This document shows, one piece after another, positions 25,571 to 35,659 of a DNA stretch of 64,000 bases. Source of the DNA: Alentia gelatinosa (taxonomy: Eukaryota > Annelida > Polychaeta > Phyllodocida > Polynoidae); contig OX465580.1 in NCBI GenBank assembly GCA_950022655.1, forward strand, positions 122,495,016 through 122,559,015. Reading direction: 5' to 3'. The number at the start of each line of letters is the position of its first letter. Positions within the stretch are counted from its first letter, which is position 1. The position numbers and the translations under genes were made by a program. The notes below the pieces were generated by a model. That model was not told the origin of the DNA and ran no database searches. It saw only the letters and a list, made by a program, of their open reading frames with translations.

Positions 25571-26075
25571 AAAGACATGTCAAACAGATCGACATAGATA
25601 TGTAGAATCAATAAAAGTATATCTCTAAAAGTTCTTGTATTTATTTCCTCCAGTTGAGATTGTTTGGTCAGCTTAATATCCTTAGCAATCTTTATTATTT
25701 CTGTTACACTGGTTTTGATATCAGCCAGGTCATGTGGGTTTTGATAATCATATGCTATCCAGGGAGTATCTAACTCACTGGCTAGTTTGCTCCCTATTTG
25801 TGAAAAATAATTATTTATAAAATCTGGGATTTGTTCCTGCTTTACAAAATTTAGATTATCATCTTTTAGTTTGATTTATCTTGCTTTTTTCGTAGTGGCA
25901 AATAGTAAAATGCTTCCAGAAATTCTCCAAAATCTTTTATGATCATTCTTATTTTCTTTACAATTCTCTATCTCCTTTACAATGAAATTCCATTTTTCTG
26001 TCACTGTCTTAAACTCAAAACATGTTGCCCAATTTGCCCTATCAAGATGTTCTTTGAATTCATTTTTGTTGTAGT

Positions 26076-26640
26076 TTAAATAGGATCTAGCCCTGATGCG
26101 TTTTGCTTTGCCGTGGCTTGTATATGTTTCAGATTGACAAAGATGGTTTGGTGATCGCTAAAGGTCTGCATTAACACACCTGATTTTATGACATTTGTAC
26201 TATTTGTAAAGATTAAATCTATTATCCAGCTATTTTGTGAGATTCTGGTAACATCCTTGATAAGTTGTAAACACCCAAGTTGCTTCATTTGGTCAAGAAA
26301 CTCTATCGTATCAGACACAGGATTAAATACATTGAGATTCAAGTCACCCATAGGTATTGATTCTGATTCTCCCTCATCAATCAATTCATTTATTATGTTA
26401 AGCATGATATCCATCCCCATTCTAGGGTTACCTTCCGTTGGTCTATAGACATTTATAAAATTTATGCTTTCAGTTTTTATCCTTTTAATCTGAATAACTT
26501 GTGCTTCCAGTTGTTTTGTACTAGCATTTAAGTGCTTATATATCATTGGGTCAAAATTTAAACTATCATTTATGTAAATTGCTATTCCACCCCCAATTTT
26601 GGGTTTTTCATCTGTATCATACCGTTTCCATCATAGTACC
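26076..26640 (-). pseudogene. ORF2 endonuclease domain (EEP/AP-like), decayed
   Basis: From about 26620 the minus strand reads IGGGIAIYIND, then a long open stretch with INVYRP, GDLNLN (the Asp-Leu-Asn of EEP nucleases), NSWIIDLIFTN and FSDHQTIFVNL (the Ser-Asp-His catalytic block). These motifs appear in the order found in EEP endonucleases of non-LTR retrotransposons, which nick the target DNA. The N-terminal half (26640-27270) is too decayed to assign, and no in-frame start was found. Confidence 0.85.
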
Positions 26641-27286
26641 CAGAGTTCCCAGGCTTAGACATCAAACTCAATGTGACTATAGAACACCAATAAGACAATA
26701 GTCTCCTTTACCCGGCCAGTTTTCCATCCAAACTTATCAAGGATATACTAAGACATGGATGAGAAGATTATCACAAACACTGCAACACCAGATACAGTTT
26801 TGATTTGACAGCAAACATAGCAACTAATATTTAAATAACAAATAAACAAATAACACAATGAAACCAGTAGAACATAAACCAAAGAAACAAGATTTGACAT
26901 GTTGACATTGGTACCTATCACCGTCAACATGCAAAGAAATCCTTAACTCCAGGTACAGGAGAAAACAATACAAAAGAATAAATTTTACCTGGGGGGTTGT
27001 AGTCCTCCATTAACTTAGTTTGGAGAATATCAGTAGCTCTAATATTCCAGAGTGATCTAGACAAAACAAATTTACGTAAAGAAAATAATTTTCTGGGAGC
27101 CACCATTTATTGCTATCTTATGTGTCACAAGAAGCAAGTATATAGTTTAGCCCATCGGTAAGAGATGAAAAGGGAGGAAGAGAAGAAAACGTGAGAGATC
27201 TTTGGGTTGGCAGTTATGTATCACAAGCATCAACTCTACGATTTTTAGCCCGTTTTACCTCACTTGAATCTAGTGGCTGGCAGGTT

Positions 27287-27316
27287 TCACCCAAAGACCC
27301 TCAGAAAGTCTGTAGC
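27287..27316 (-). pseudogene. C-terminal end of the interrupted ORF1
   Basis: Beyond the CACTA-like insertion and its CCA duplication the reading frame continues for nine codons (ATDFLRVFG) to a TGA at 27287-27289. This natural continuation confirms the insertion boundary. Confidence 0.6.
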
Positions 27317-27319
27317 CCA

Positions 27320-28405
27320 CACTGCACGAAAACCACCAATTTATTCATATATACCCCATCGCGTAAGTGCATGTATCGGCTGTATATTTACTTGTTTTCA
27401 TAAATATACGACCATATTTCACACCAGCGTATGTGGCGTATACAAGACTGTTTCCTTTTGTATACGGAGGCGTCTTGGCTGTATTTCACACCAGGCATAT
27501 ACGAGAGAAAATAAATACTCTGAGTGATATATATACGCCAGGCGTATATGTGTACCTTTAGAAAATGAAAAGGGTGAAGCCCTGTCCCCCCCCCCCCCAC
27601 CCTCCGCCTCCAGCCTGTGTTGGTAGAGGTCTCAGTGGGAAGTCCTCTCCCTACACACGTGCTCTCAGTGAGAAACCTTCCCCCGCCGCCCCCTGCCGCC
27701 CCCTGCCGCCCCCTGCCGCCCCCCCCCCCCTCCCTGCCACCTCCCGCTACCTCCCACCCCACGCTCTCTGTTCCCCTCCGATTCGCGGCGGCTGTGATCC
27801 CGACTCTGACCCCGACTCTAACCAAGGCCTATTATCACGTGTGAACGCTGGTAGTGGTCTCAGTCCTCTCCCGACTGAGGCTTAGGTGATTAGATGATTT
27901 CAAGACTTAACTGTAAGCTTGAACAGGGCCCATATATAGGATAGCCAGACTGCCCACACATAAAAGTGGTGTTTTAAGGTAAAAAGTATAGGTGGTGTTT
28001 TAAGGTAAAAAGTATTTTTAAAAACGGTAAAGAAACAACATGATGCAGGGTTTATTATGTGCATTTAATCAATTTATACTCAGTCACTTTTTATAAAGGT
28101 TTTATCAAATAAATTGGTAAAATAAGATTGTATTTTTCATATAATACAGACTTGGATGTTTAATAGAAAATGAAATATGCTACCAGTCGTGTCCCCAAGT
28201 GGCAGAAATCGGAACTATTTGATAGTGGCGTAAATACAACAGGATCAGGCGTATATATGACGTATATTTGACCGCAGCATGGACGCTTATATACGCCTAC
28301 AGACGAGGCGTATACACACAGGAAATAGGAATCCCTTGTATACGCAAAAGCATACCTATATACGCCGGGCGCATTGATATGTAAAATGGTGGTTCTCGTG
28401 CAGTG
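27320..28405. mobile_element. CACTA-like element M3 inserted in ORF1
   Basis: Ends CACTGCACGAAAACCACCA and its near-perfect complement GGTGGTTCTCGTGCAGTG; a 3-bp duplication CCA flanks both sides (27317-27319, 28406-28408). Subterminal TATATACGCC/GGCGTATA repeats cluster at both ends. The CACTR terminus, 3-bp duplication and subterminal arrays fit the CACTA/EnSpm superfamily. The 1086-bp interior has C-rich tracts (27588-27731) and no transposase. The insertion splits a Trp codon context, and the coding sequence resumes in frame at 27316. Confidence 0.88.
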
Positions 28406-28860
28406 CCATAGGTTGACGAGCTCTTGGTTGGGATGTATACCATCACGATCTACGAACTTATAGTAATGCTTGAACTTCCCAGCCCCCAGCGGTGGGAGTG
28501 GCTTGCCAGCCATGGCATGTACAAATCTAGGTCAGCATTTAGTTTGATTAGAAAGCAGTTAAAGTTTAGCATGGCTTGTGTAGCCATCACTTGCTGATCT
28601 TCATTTGCATTTTTAATACATTGAATTAGAAGGGGTACTATAAGTGAGCAAATCTGGAATCGACCATTCAGGTGTAAGTCTCTCAACCAAGACATCCCCA
28701 CTTCTGCATAAGCTATAAAGTATAAGGACAAGTCCGATTCTGATTTCCATGGAAATCTGATTTCAGAGATGCGTTTCACAGGGTCAACTACAACTTTGGA
28801 TGTAATATTACAGACCCTGCCCATGATATATACACAACCGATTTAGGACTAAAAAAAATG
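28406..28860 (-). pseudogene. SGNH-hydrolase-like segment of ORF1 (upstream of CACTA insertion)
   Basis: Read from about 28860, the minus strand has a short hydrophobic strand ending in AGSVI (possible block I), then GMSWLRDL (block II-like). After a frameshift near 28460 it reads YYKFVDRDGIHPN, with the Asp-x-x-His of SGNH block V as DGIH. It then runs into QELVNLW, where the CACTA-like element is inserted at the Trp codon. SGNH/esterase domains are known in ORF1 of CR1-like elements. The region between this and the NADAR domain (28860-29099) has no stable frame. Assignment is moderate: the fold call rests on two short motifs. Confidence 0.5.
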
Positions 28861-29098
28861 GCAATGAGTTAAAACAATTAAATCCTGCAACAAGGCTCCT
28901 GGAAATGTGAAGACATTATATTTCAAAGACAAGTGATTATTTGTAGCAATGGCTTAATATAGCCCCTTCATTTTTTGTGCCTGGTACCCATGCTCTTGAT
29001 AATAGTCTTTCTAACTTCAGTAGATTTGTGTCTAGTAGGAAAGTCCAAATTAACTTTACTTGCCTTCCTCAGATTATTCATGACTAGAGTCAAGACAC

Positions 29099-29530
29099 TC
29101 ACTCGATGGTAACTGATAGTATGGTCCTCACTTCAACTAGCAGCGAGCCGAGTTTGTTGTTTTTAACATATTCTTGATTGATCATCTGTTTCTGCCCTAA
29201 GTGGTAGCCACAGCCCCATATCGGGTTTGATGTGGCCTCTTATAGGTGGTTGTCCCCGGTGTTTAGGAGGCTGGTCTTTGGGATATCGTTTTGTCAAAAT
29301 TTCTCAAGAAGAAAGGCTTTCATGCCAGTAAATCTCCTGGTATTCCATTCAGGTGGTGTTTGTAGACCTTTTGCTTGCCTCAAATTTGCTCGTGCATCGC
29401 CATTACATACTATCTTGGCTGCCAACTTGTCATTATTCGCAGCCTTCGCTGCAGCGACCTGATAATATTGCTCTGCAGATTTATACACCACACCCTAGTA
29501 GTATATCTTGCAAAGGTATAAATTTGAGAA
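29099..29530 (-). pseudogene. NADAR (YbiA-like) domain in retrotransposon ORF1
   Basis: In the same frame as the RNA-binding region, and directly after it, the sequence carries the ordered landmarks of NADAR domains: FSNLY, then SAEQYYQ with the conserved Ser-x-Glu, a KA..N helix, W..RR...M....EKF, QN....LLNTGDN, WGCGYHLG and LG.LLVEVR. The length, about 140 residues, fits a whole domain. Three in-frame stops (29495-29497, 29294-29296, 29240-29242) make this copy dead, but the frame is otherwise unshifted. NADAR enzymes of known activity cleave the N-glycosidic bond of ADP-ribose, including from ADP-ribosylated guanine. Why a retrotransposon would carry one is unknown; countering nucleic-acid ADP-ribosylation is an inference. 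Confidence 0.85.
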
Positions 29531-30503
29531 TTCATCGTACTCGCTCTGGAATGCAATGCCGTCTTTTGTAGGAACAATTTTAATGTCTTCTATCAACAAA
29601 ACTTTTGGAAGTTGCTTAATCTCTTCGTGCGTGTACGCTACTCCTTCAATGTTTAACGTGAGGCCTCTCACATAGCACTTGATTAATCTCAATTTTTCTA
29701 CAGCTTGGATTGTTCTGAGATCTCTTTGTTTACTTAGCTCGTCCGGGTTTAAGTCATCACTGAGTGACACTCTTTTCCATACTGGTAGTCTTTGCAGTTT
29801 GCAAATGTTCAGGAAAATACTGGCTTTTGTGCTTGTTGACACAAAGTGTACCACAATAGATCGCATTCTCCATGAAACTAGGTCAGGCTGGCCACGCCAG
29901 TATACAGATTTGACTTGTCCCATGGCCAAGTCTATCCCCAAATCATTTAATAGTTGATCAATAAGGTCTCATGCTTTCACCTTCCTTCTCCTGTATGCCA
30001 GCAATAACTAACACTTTTCTGTTGGCCTCACCAACAAGATGATCTACTTTCTCAGATATAGTAAGCATATTTCTTGCTTGATTTAAAATATCTTTATCGT
30101 TTTCGTCTACCATCATGTCAGCGGTTTCGATGCTCTGCTATAGGTCGTTGACAGAATCAGTTAAGGTTTTCATATTTGAAGTAAGACTGTCCAGAAGTCC
30201 AGTTGTCTTACCTTGCTGAGATTCAGCAGTAGTACAACATGCTTGCAGGCTATCAAGTTACTTAGAAGTTTTCTCGGTCAGTGTTTCTTGTTTTGTCAGG
30301 TGGTCTTCAAGCTCATTTAGTTTTGCAACAATATCTTCTTGTGTAGAATCTGCAGTCAGCCTAGGGCCACGTGCCTGTCTAGTGGGTGATAATACGGGCT
30401 TCGCAGTTTCTCTCTCCACGCTAGAATCTGAATCAATTTTACTATCACTCCGCGCTTTACGCATGTCCTTTTTAGTTTTGTTCTTCATGTCTGCAGTAGC
30501 CAT
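29498..30503 (-). pseudogene. Retrotransposon ORF1, coiled coil and RNA-binding-like region
   Basis: The frame opens at ATG 30501-30503 with a very polar, charged N-terminus (lysine, serine and aspartate rich). A heptad-like segment follows (AKLNELEDHLTKQETLTEK). After an in-frame stop at 30258 and further breaks comes a domain starting VLVIAGIQEKEGE, which resembles the RRM-like core of L1 ORF1 proteins. A frameshift lies near 29965. The frame then reads VWKRVSLSDDLNPDEL and on without interruption to 29498. Such proteins bind element RNA and form a particle with it. The family assignment is by pattern, not by alignment. Confidence 0.7.
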
Positions 30504-30640
30504 AAGTGTTCACAGAATGACAACCACTGAGTATATGTAGCTACGAACCCGTTTTACACCATAAATCCAAATATCGATCGGAGGAACCCCAGATACTTGT
30601 CACTACGCCGCCGCCATGATATCCCAGATATTAAGAACAG

Positions 30641-31108
30641 ATACTTCGAACGCAACTCGTGCTGCAGATGTTCCTTTCCAATGAGTATCGTCTCATGTAC
30701 AGTTTAAAATGATATTGTGAGCTTCCCACATTTGAAAATGAAGAAAGTACTGAAAGACAGGTATTCAAACAGGAGGATAACCTTTGCAGCACAGCCGGAC
30801 TTACAGTTCTTGAGCGGCCGAATGTATCGAGTTAAATAGGAATTGAATTAAGCAGTTGTCTGAAACGTCAGTTCCTTTTGTAATCTAACCTGACTTAACC
30901 TTGCATTACTGGTAAAGGATTAAAGGAACTCCATCATTGAATGTGGAAATTCCTGTAAGGAATAATACATTAAGGAGGTTTTAAGTTCCTCCTACTGAAA
31001 TGCTTCAAGACGCCCCACGGCAGTAACTCTCAAGGGATTGGATATAAGGTAATAATTGTTAACTGTTGCTCTGCCTTCGGTTTGCATTCTCGTTATATAA
31101 TAAGTAGA
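30641..31108. other. Unassigned DNA
   Basis: It lies between the retrotransposon 5' end and element B5; nothing was recognised. Confidence 0.5.
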
Positions 31109-31540
31109 AACTGAACGAGAGTTAGTAGTGTTAGTGTTTATTGCACGACAGGCAGGTTGCATATTACTGCGCCAGGTGTTAGCCGAGCACAGTGAGTAGC
31201 CGACCTGACCGGAGTGCAATAAACACTAACACTACTAACTCGAGTTCAGGTTAGTATTGATCCTACCTCGTCTTCACTACTTTAGAATACTAATTAGCCA
31301 TTTTTGTTCCTCCAAGTTGCTCAAGCGACTTTTACAAATTTGCAGCTGCAGCATTGCCAAGTAAGACCATAAGTCATCAACATTTCATAAACCGCATTAG
31401 GGTGACATAGGCCACGTTCTTGCCGCTGATTGATCAATTCTTTTTATTATTCTTGCGCAATAAATGACACTTGACTGCACGCGCGCCCAATTAGAGTGGC
31501 CCAATGTTAAGCCTTTGGCGTTTTATTAGGGGTAGGATAA
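31109..31540 (+). mobile_element. Hairpin-plus-TIR element, copy B5
   Basis: Hairpin 31109-31252 has near-perfect arms (GAGTTAGTAGTGTTAGTG and its complement). The body runs to 31540: TCCTACCTCG at one end, GGGGTAGGATAA at the other, with ATGTTAAGCCTTTGGCG near the distal end. The body (about 285 bp) is longer than in B1-B4. The hairpin centre is related to that of B7 (58252-58400): both carry GGCAGGTTG, TATTACT and GTTAGCC in order. Confidence 0.85.
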
Positions 31541-33048
31541 TGCAGTGATTACCACACTGGAAGAAATACATGCACCGTAAATACGCACAAGCGTAAATGT
31601 AAACTTTTGTCCTTCATCTGAAAAACTGAGTGTTCCTCAAGACAACCGGAAGACTTTTTCAGTGCCTCAAAAACTTTGAAAAGATTATGTACATGTTAAA
31701 GAACATGTCTTCTAAAACTATGACAGAGAGCTTAAAATATTGAAATGGTGTACAGGGAGGCAGAAGGGTGTACACAGAGGTACACGAAGGCAGAAACAAA
31801 ATCTTTTAACTTTCTCTGTACCCTTGATATATGACAAAATGTAAATGTTTTCTGACAGAAAATATCAGTATATAAGGTATACTTAGTATGGATTTACATA
31901 TAATTTAAAAACAATTTCATAATGACAATTTATCTTCCTAGAATGTTATATCTATTTTTCCACTTAATGTCTGACCATAATTATTTCCTAATAGTTGTTG
32001 GTTACTATATAATTATCATACCATATACGATTCCAATCACAGAGCTATTCTTGCAGCTTTAAATATAGCACCCTTACACCGGGGTTCTTTTTAGATGTAG
32101 GCATGTTGACTGGCACATTAGAATACATTTGTGCAAGTGAAGATGAAATAATATCTTTATTAACAAGAGATATAATGAATGAGTACATTTACCTTTTCCT
32201 TGATTCTAGATCTGTTGCAGTATATCTTCATGATTTCAAATTGTTTTTAATTTAGTTTGAAGACGAGTCTTCATTTGATAAAAGTTAAAACTAGAATATG
32301 TTACTGCTGCAGATATGTCTAGACGGGACACAAATGATATCTGCCAACAAAACAGATTCGGGGAGTCCGATTTGGATAGATGAGCCAGACAGCGTGGAAT
32401 CAACGACTCAGAGAGACAGCATTATATTGGCTAATGAAACGTGCAGCTAGGTTGTAATTGAGGAACAATGCATTTCGGTTTTAACGTTTAGAGATGGCCC
32501 ATTAAATAGGGGTGGTTGTGCGTAACATCATTAATAACGGCTGTTGAAAAACACAGACAGTTCAACGCTATCAGGAGTAGAAAAAGAATAAAAAGACCAC
32601 ATGCCTTTTTCATAGCAAATATCGCTCATTTCTATTAGTTTTATCTCGTACCCCAGTAGTTTTCTGTTAATATCTGGATATCATAGTCAGTCAAACTTTA
32701 GCAAGACCAGATTTTCTTTGCCCTTATAGGGTGTTTTATATCAAAATAAAATCATAAAAAGGAGCAAATACGTGACTGAGAGAGCACACTTGTCTAACCA
32801 AAATTAGATGTCATTGAAAAGTTTGGTAAAGTTTGGAAAAATGTACGTGAAGAGATCATATCATTGTATTTTTGTTATGCTGAATAAAGTTTTTGCTAAT
32901 AACAAAAATACATATCTGTTTATCATCAATACATTTCTCTAATGTGGAAAAATATAAGTATACGTACATATGAGTTTAAATAGGAGACAAGGTGAGCAGG
33001 AGTGCAGGGGCAGGCTTGGACATCCACCTCCTGGGCTCCAGTCGGTAA
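31541..33048. other. Unassigned AT-rich DNA
   Basis: No gene, repeat copy or RNA gene recognised. Confidence 0.5.
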
Positions 33049-33615
33049 CTGGACTGATGGCACCACGGACCGATGGCACCTGGAAAGATGGCACCTCTTT
33101 TCAGTATTACCTGGACTGATGGCACCCGTGCCTGGACTGATGGCACCACTTGCCTAGACTGATGGCACCACCTCATTTTTTAGCTGGATTTATGTGTTTA
33201 AATTGAAAATACATTTAATCTGTTGTTCATCCTGTAACCTTGTGGTAATTCATTTAAATTTAAAGTTTAAGAGCATGTATGGCCGGCCGTGTGGCCGGCT
33301 GGGATCCACGGGTGGCTGGCCGGGACCAGGGCGGGACCTCTGTCGGTGCCGAGTTGGCCGGCGCTGAGGCTTAGGAACGGCCGTGAAACTATGAAAAGAA
33401 TTGTTTTTTAAATCCATTGAATTCATTGAATCCAACTTGGAACTAGGTTCATAGTGCCATAAGGCTGAAGCAAGTATATCATAAAGAGTAGTGTCTTTGT
33501 GAGTGGTGCCATTAGTCTAGGTCCTGGTGCCATCGGTCTAGGGAAAATGTTGCCATCGGTCCGAAGAGGTGCCATCAGTCCAGGTGCCATCGGTCCGTGG
33601 TGCCATCGGTCTAGT
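33049..33615. mobile_element. Foldback element Q with minisatellite arms
   Basis: The left arm (33049-33170) is six units ending in ACTGATGGCACC or close variants. The right arm (33504-33615) is the inverted counterpart with units GGTGCCATCGGTC. The two arms align unit by unit, including the spacers TCTTTT / TCTTC. The interior (33280-33380) is GC-rich with repeated GGCCGGC. No transposase is present. Confidence 0.8.
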
Positions 33616-33811
33616 AATCCTCCAGTCACTCGCCTACTCGTGTATTGTTTGAACTCTTCATCTCAGACGTAACGGTAAAGAGGTAAACTTCCAATGTCGT
33701 CACCTGCGCAGGGTCCAGACTTGGTTTTTTTCTCTTTTCCTCACGGCTTGTAACTGTGGTTGTCAGCATAGAACGGCAAAGTACGAGGTGCGCCCAAGCC
33801 TGTTATCTTCA

Positions 33812-34086
33812 TTTATCCTACCCCTAATAAAAAACGCCATAGGCTTAACATGGGATTTGTTTATTTCACGGGTGTGACATAAAGTGTTGTTTATGCCACT
33901 ACTTTCTGATACTGAAAAAATATGGAAACGGGGTAGGATAAAATCTAGATGCCACTCGTTTGAGTTTGAGCTTATATATGCCACTCATTTTGTTGGCTCC
34001 GAAATGTCACTCGTCTTCGACTCGTGAAATTATGGAGCCAACAAAATGCGTGGCATAAATAAACTCAGACTCAAACTCGTGACGTC
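33812..34086 (-). mobile_element. Hairpin-plus-TIR element, family B, copy B2
   Basis: Body 33812-33943 (TTTATCCTACCCC ... GGGGTAGGATAAAA) and hairpin to GACGTC at 34086; apex GTCTTCGAC at 34013-34021. Nearly the complement of B1 and B4. Confidence 0.93.
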
Positions 34087-34097
34087 TCTTCATAATA

Positions 34098-34760
34098 CCA
34101 GGCGTTTACATAATACGATCCTGGCTATTTTGGAATTTTGTCATTCTGCACGTCCTGACGACTTTCAGCAGTAAAATGATAGAAATCGTCTTGTGTAACC
34201 GCCAAACATATGGCGACTACAGGGAACTGTTTCACTAGTTTCGTGACAAAAGTGTTAGACAGACATGAAAAGCGGCACCAACAGTGCAAGCAAGAACGGA
34301 CAAGAGAAAGTCACATTTCATAACGCATGTCACATCTACTGTCACATGTTGTCTCACAATATCGGTGTTGCGAACAGTGACACTAGAGCGCCACTTGTGC
34401 CAGGGCTACTTGTGTTGTCACGAAACTAGTCAACCCGAATATGTCTGTATGGTGTCACAGACGCCATCTAGACATGTCACGAAACTAATGAAACAGGCCC
34501 AGATCGTCTGATTATGTCAGATTATTCAATATGGAACCACCTGACTACTATTGGACACGCTCTGACGCCCGCGAATATTTCTATTCAGCCTGAAATAATC
34601 TACATGGGCGGTGATTCTGTGTAAACCTAGTTGTCAGTGTAAATGCTCAAGGATATTCTGAGCTTGACGACTTTTGCAGTGGACATTGCCACCACCTGAC
34701 CACTCCAGGCTTGACGATCTCCAGTCGCCAGATATTTAGTCGTCTAATGTAAACGCCGGG
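34098..34760. mobile_element. TIR element, family C, copy C2 (carries a nested element)
   Basis: Inverted ends CAGGCGTTTACATAATACGA / TCGTCTAATGTAAACGCCGG. The interior has GACGACTTT, GGTGGTGGCAATGTCC-type and CGCCAGATATTTAGTCG blocks also found in C1 (38051-38412). Element D1 interrupts it at 34222-34500. It starts 11 bp beyond element B2. Confidence 0.85.
34222..34500. mobile_element. TIR element, family D, copy D1, nested in C2
   Basis: Ends GGGAACTGTTTCACTAGTTT and ACGAAACTAATGAAACAGGC are inverted. Without it the C sequence reads continuously (GGCGACTACAG then ATCGTCTG), as in C1. The interior holds GTGTCACAGAC and GTGTTAGACAGACAT-like blocks shared with D2. Confidence 0.82.
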
Positions 34761-35316
34761 TTCGACTGACTTCAGCACTCTGTGTATAAATACACCTATA
34801 GTATACGGAACGACGTTTGAAAACCTTTCAGCAATGAGGTTGCGAACGATAGAAATATCTTACATCCTCGGAGTTAGGAAATTACTCAGTACATTGTATA
34901 GCGTTAGATCTCTTGGTAATATCTTAGTAGTCCATAATAAAGAAAAATCAACAGGCTACCGATGATATATTTACGTTATATCCAGAGAGGTAAAGGCGAC
35001 AAATGCGTTAGTAATCAATTAATTTTTTCTTTTTCTTTTATTGCACAAGAAAAAAAATTGTACATTCATGGTCTCTGCAGGGCAGTTCTTAGGTCCAATC
35101 CTACGACTGGATAGATACATTCGGGTACTGTAACAATTCACTTATAAGATAGGTACATGTATCTACACAATGAATTAATGGTAATGATGATGGTACTTCA
35201 TCTTATAACAAAAGATATATTATAAGCGAACAGTTTTTGCTTTATATGCTTCTTAAAGGTTATTACAGATCCTAACTGTATCTCCTTTGGTAGTGAGCTC
35301 TAACTTACTATGAATC
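34761..35316. other. Unassigned DNA
   Basis: It contains a T-rich tract (35025-35042) and nothing assignable. Confidence 0.5.
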
Positions 35317-35328
35317 CACTTAATGATG

Positions 35329-35647
35329 AGGGGGTGGGGAGTTAGCTCAGTGGTTAGAGCACCGGACTTGTAACCCAAGTGTGCCCAAGGTTGTATGACT
35401 TTGTTGGTTCGAGTCCCACCCCCAGCAGTGGTAGATTTGCTGCTATAACAAAGACCATCCTTCTCATACCATGTCTATGTGGTGTGGGAAGTAAAAGAAC
35501 TCTCACCTCGGTAAATGTGTAGGGGTGAGATTTCTACCTGAATTCATCACATAGATTCGATCACCACCCTAGAGGTGTAAAATAACCTTAAGAAAGTCTG
35601 GAGAGGACCTATAATGGTTGACTGGACGTAAAATCAAACCAAACAAA
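35329..35647 (+). mobile_element. tRNA-derived SINE with perfect 12-bp target duplication
   Basis: The head (35331-35425) is tRNA-like: acceptor ends GGGGTGG/CCACCCCC, A box TAGCTCAGTGGTTAGAGC, a CUUGUAA anticodon loop (TGT, Thr-like), and B box GGTTCGAGTCC. A 20-odd-nt insertion lies between the anticodon arm and T arm. A non-tRNA body follows, ending TTGACTGGACGTAAAATC and an AAACCAAACAAA tail. That tail resembles the GGACGTTAAA ends of widespread invertebrate SINEs. The flanks CACTTAATGATG (35317-35328, 35648-35659) are identical, implying recent insertion by a LINE machinery. Confidence 0.92.
35331..35425 (+). promoter_or_regulatory. Internal pol III promoter (A and B boxes) of the SINE
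   Basis: A box near 35342-35358 (TAGCTCAGTGGTTAGAG) and B box near 35405-35415 (GGTTCGAGTCC) match the tRNA consensus closely, so the SINE may be transcribable. Confidence 0.75.
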
Positions 35648-35659
35648 CACTTAATGATG

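Larger units (their letters stand above)
23830..30640 (-). mobile_element. Decayed near-full-length non-LTR retrotransposon with NADAR-bearing ORF1
   Basis: Read on the minus strand the order is: a 5' leader (about 30640-30504, starting near ATGGCGGCGGCGTAG), ORF1 with coiled coil and RNA-binding-like domain, a NADAR domain, an SGNH-like segment, then ORF2 with EEP endonuclease and reverse transcriptase, ending near 23830. Every part lies in the same orientation and expected order. The frame is broken by several stops and shifts and by two inserted elements (27320-28405 and 24412-24789) whose target duplications lie inside the coding sequence. Removing them leaves an element of roughly 5.3 kb. 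It is inactive. Confidence 0.82.

Noticed and set aside
27565..27885. Proline-rich frames of 75-145 codons
   Set aside because: They come from the C-rich interior of the CACTA-like element (CCGCCCCCTGCCG repeats) and are open on several frames at once.
33000..33170. CRISPR array
   Set aside because: The repeated units are about 12 bp with degenerate spacers, are inverted on the far side, and the genome is eukaryotic; it is a foldback minisatellite.
35331..35425. Functional tRNA-Thr gene
   Set aside because: The tRNA-like part has an insertion between the anticodon arm and T arm, a mismatched anticodon stem, a long non-tRNA body and flanking target duplications, so it is a SINE head.
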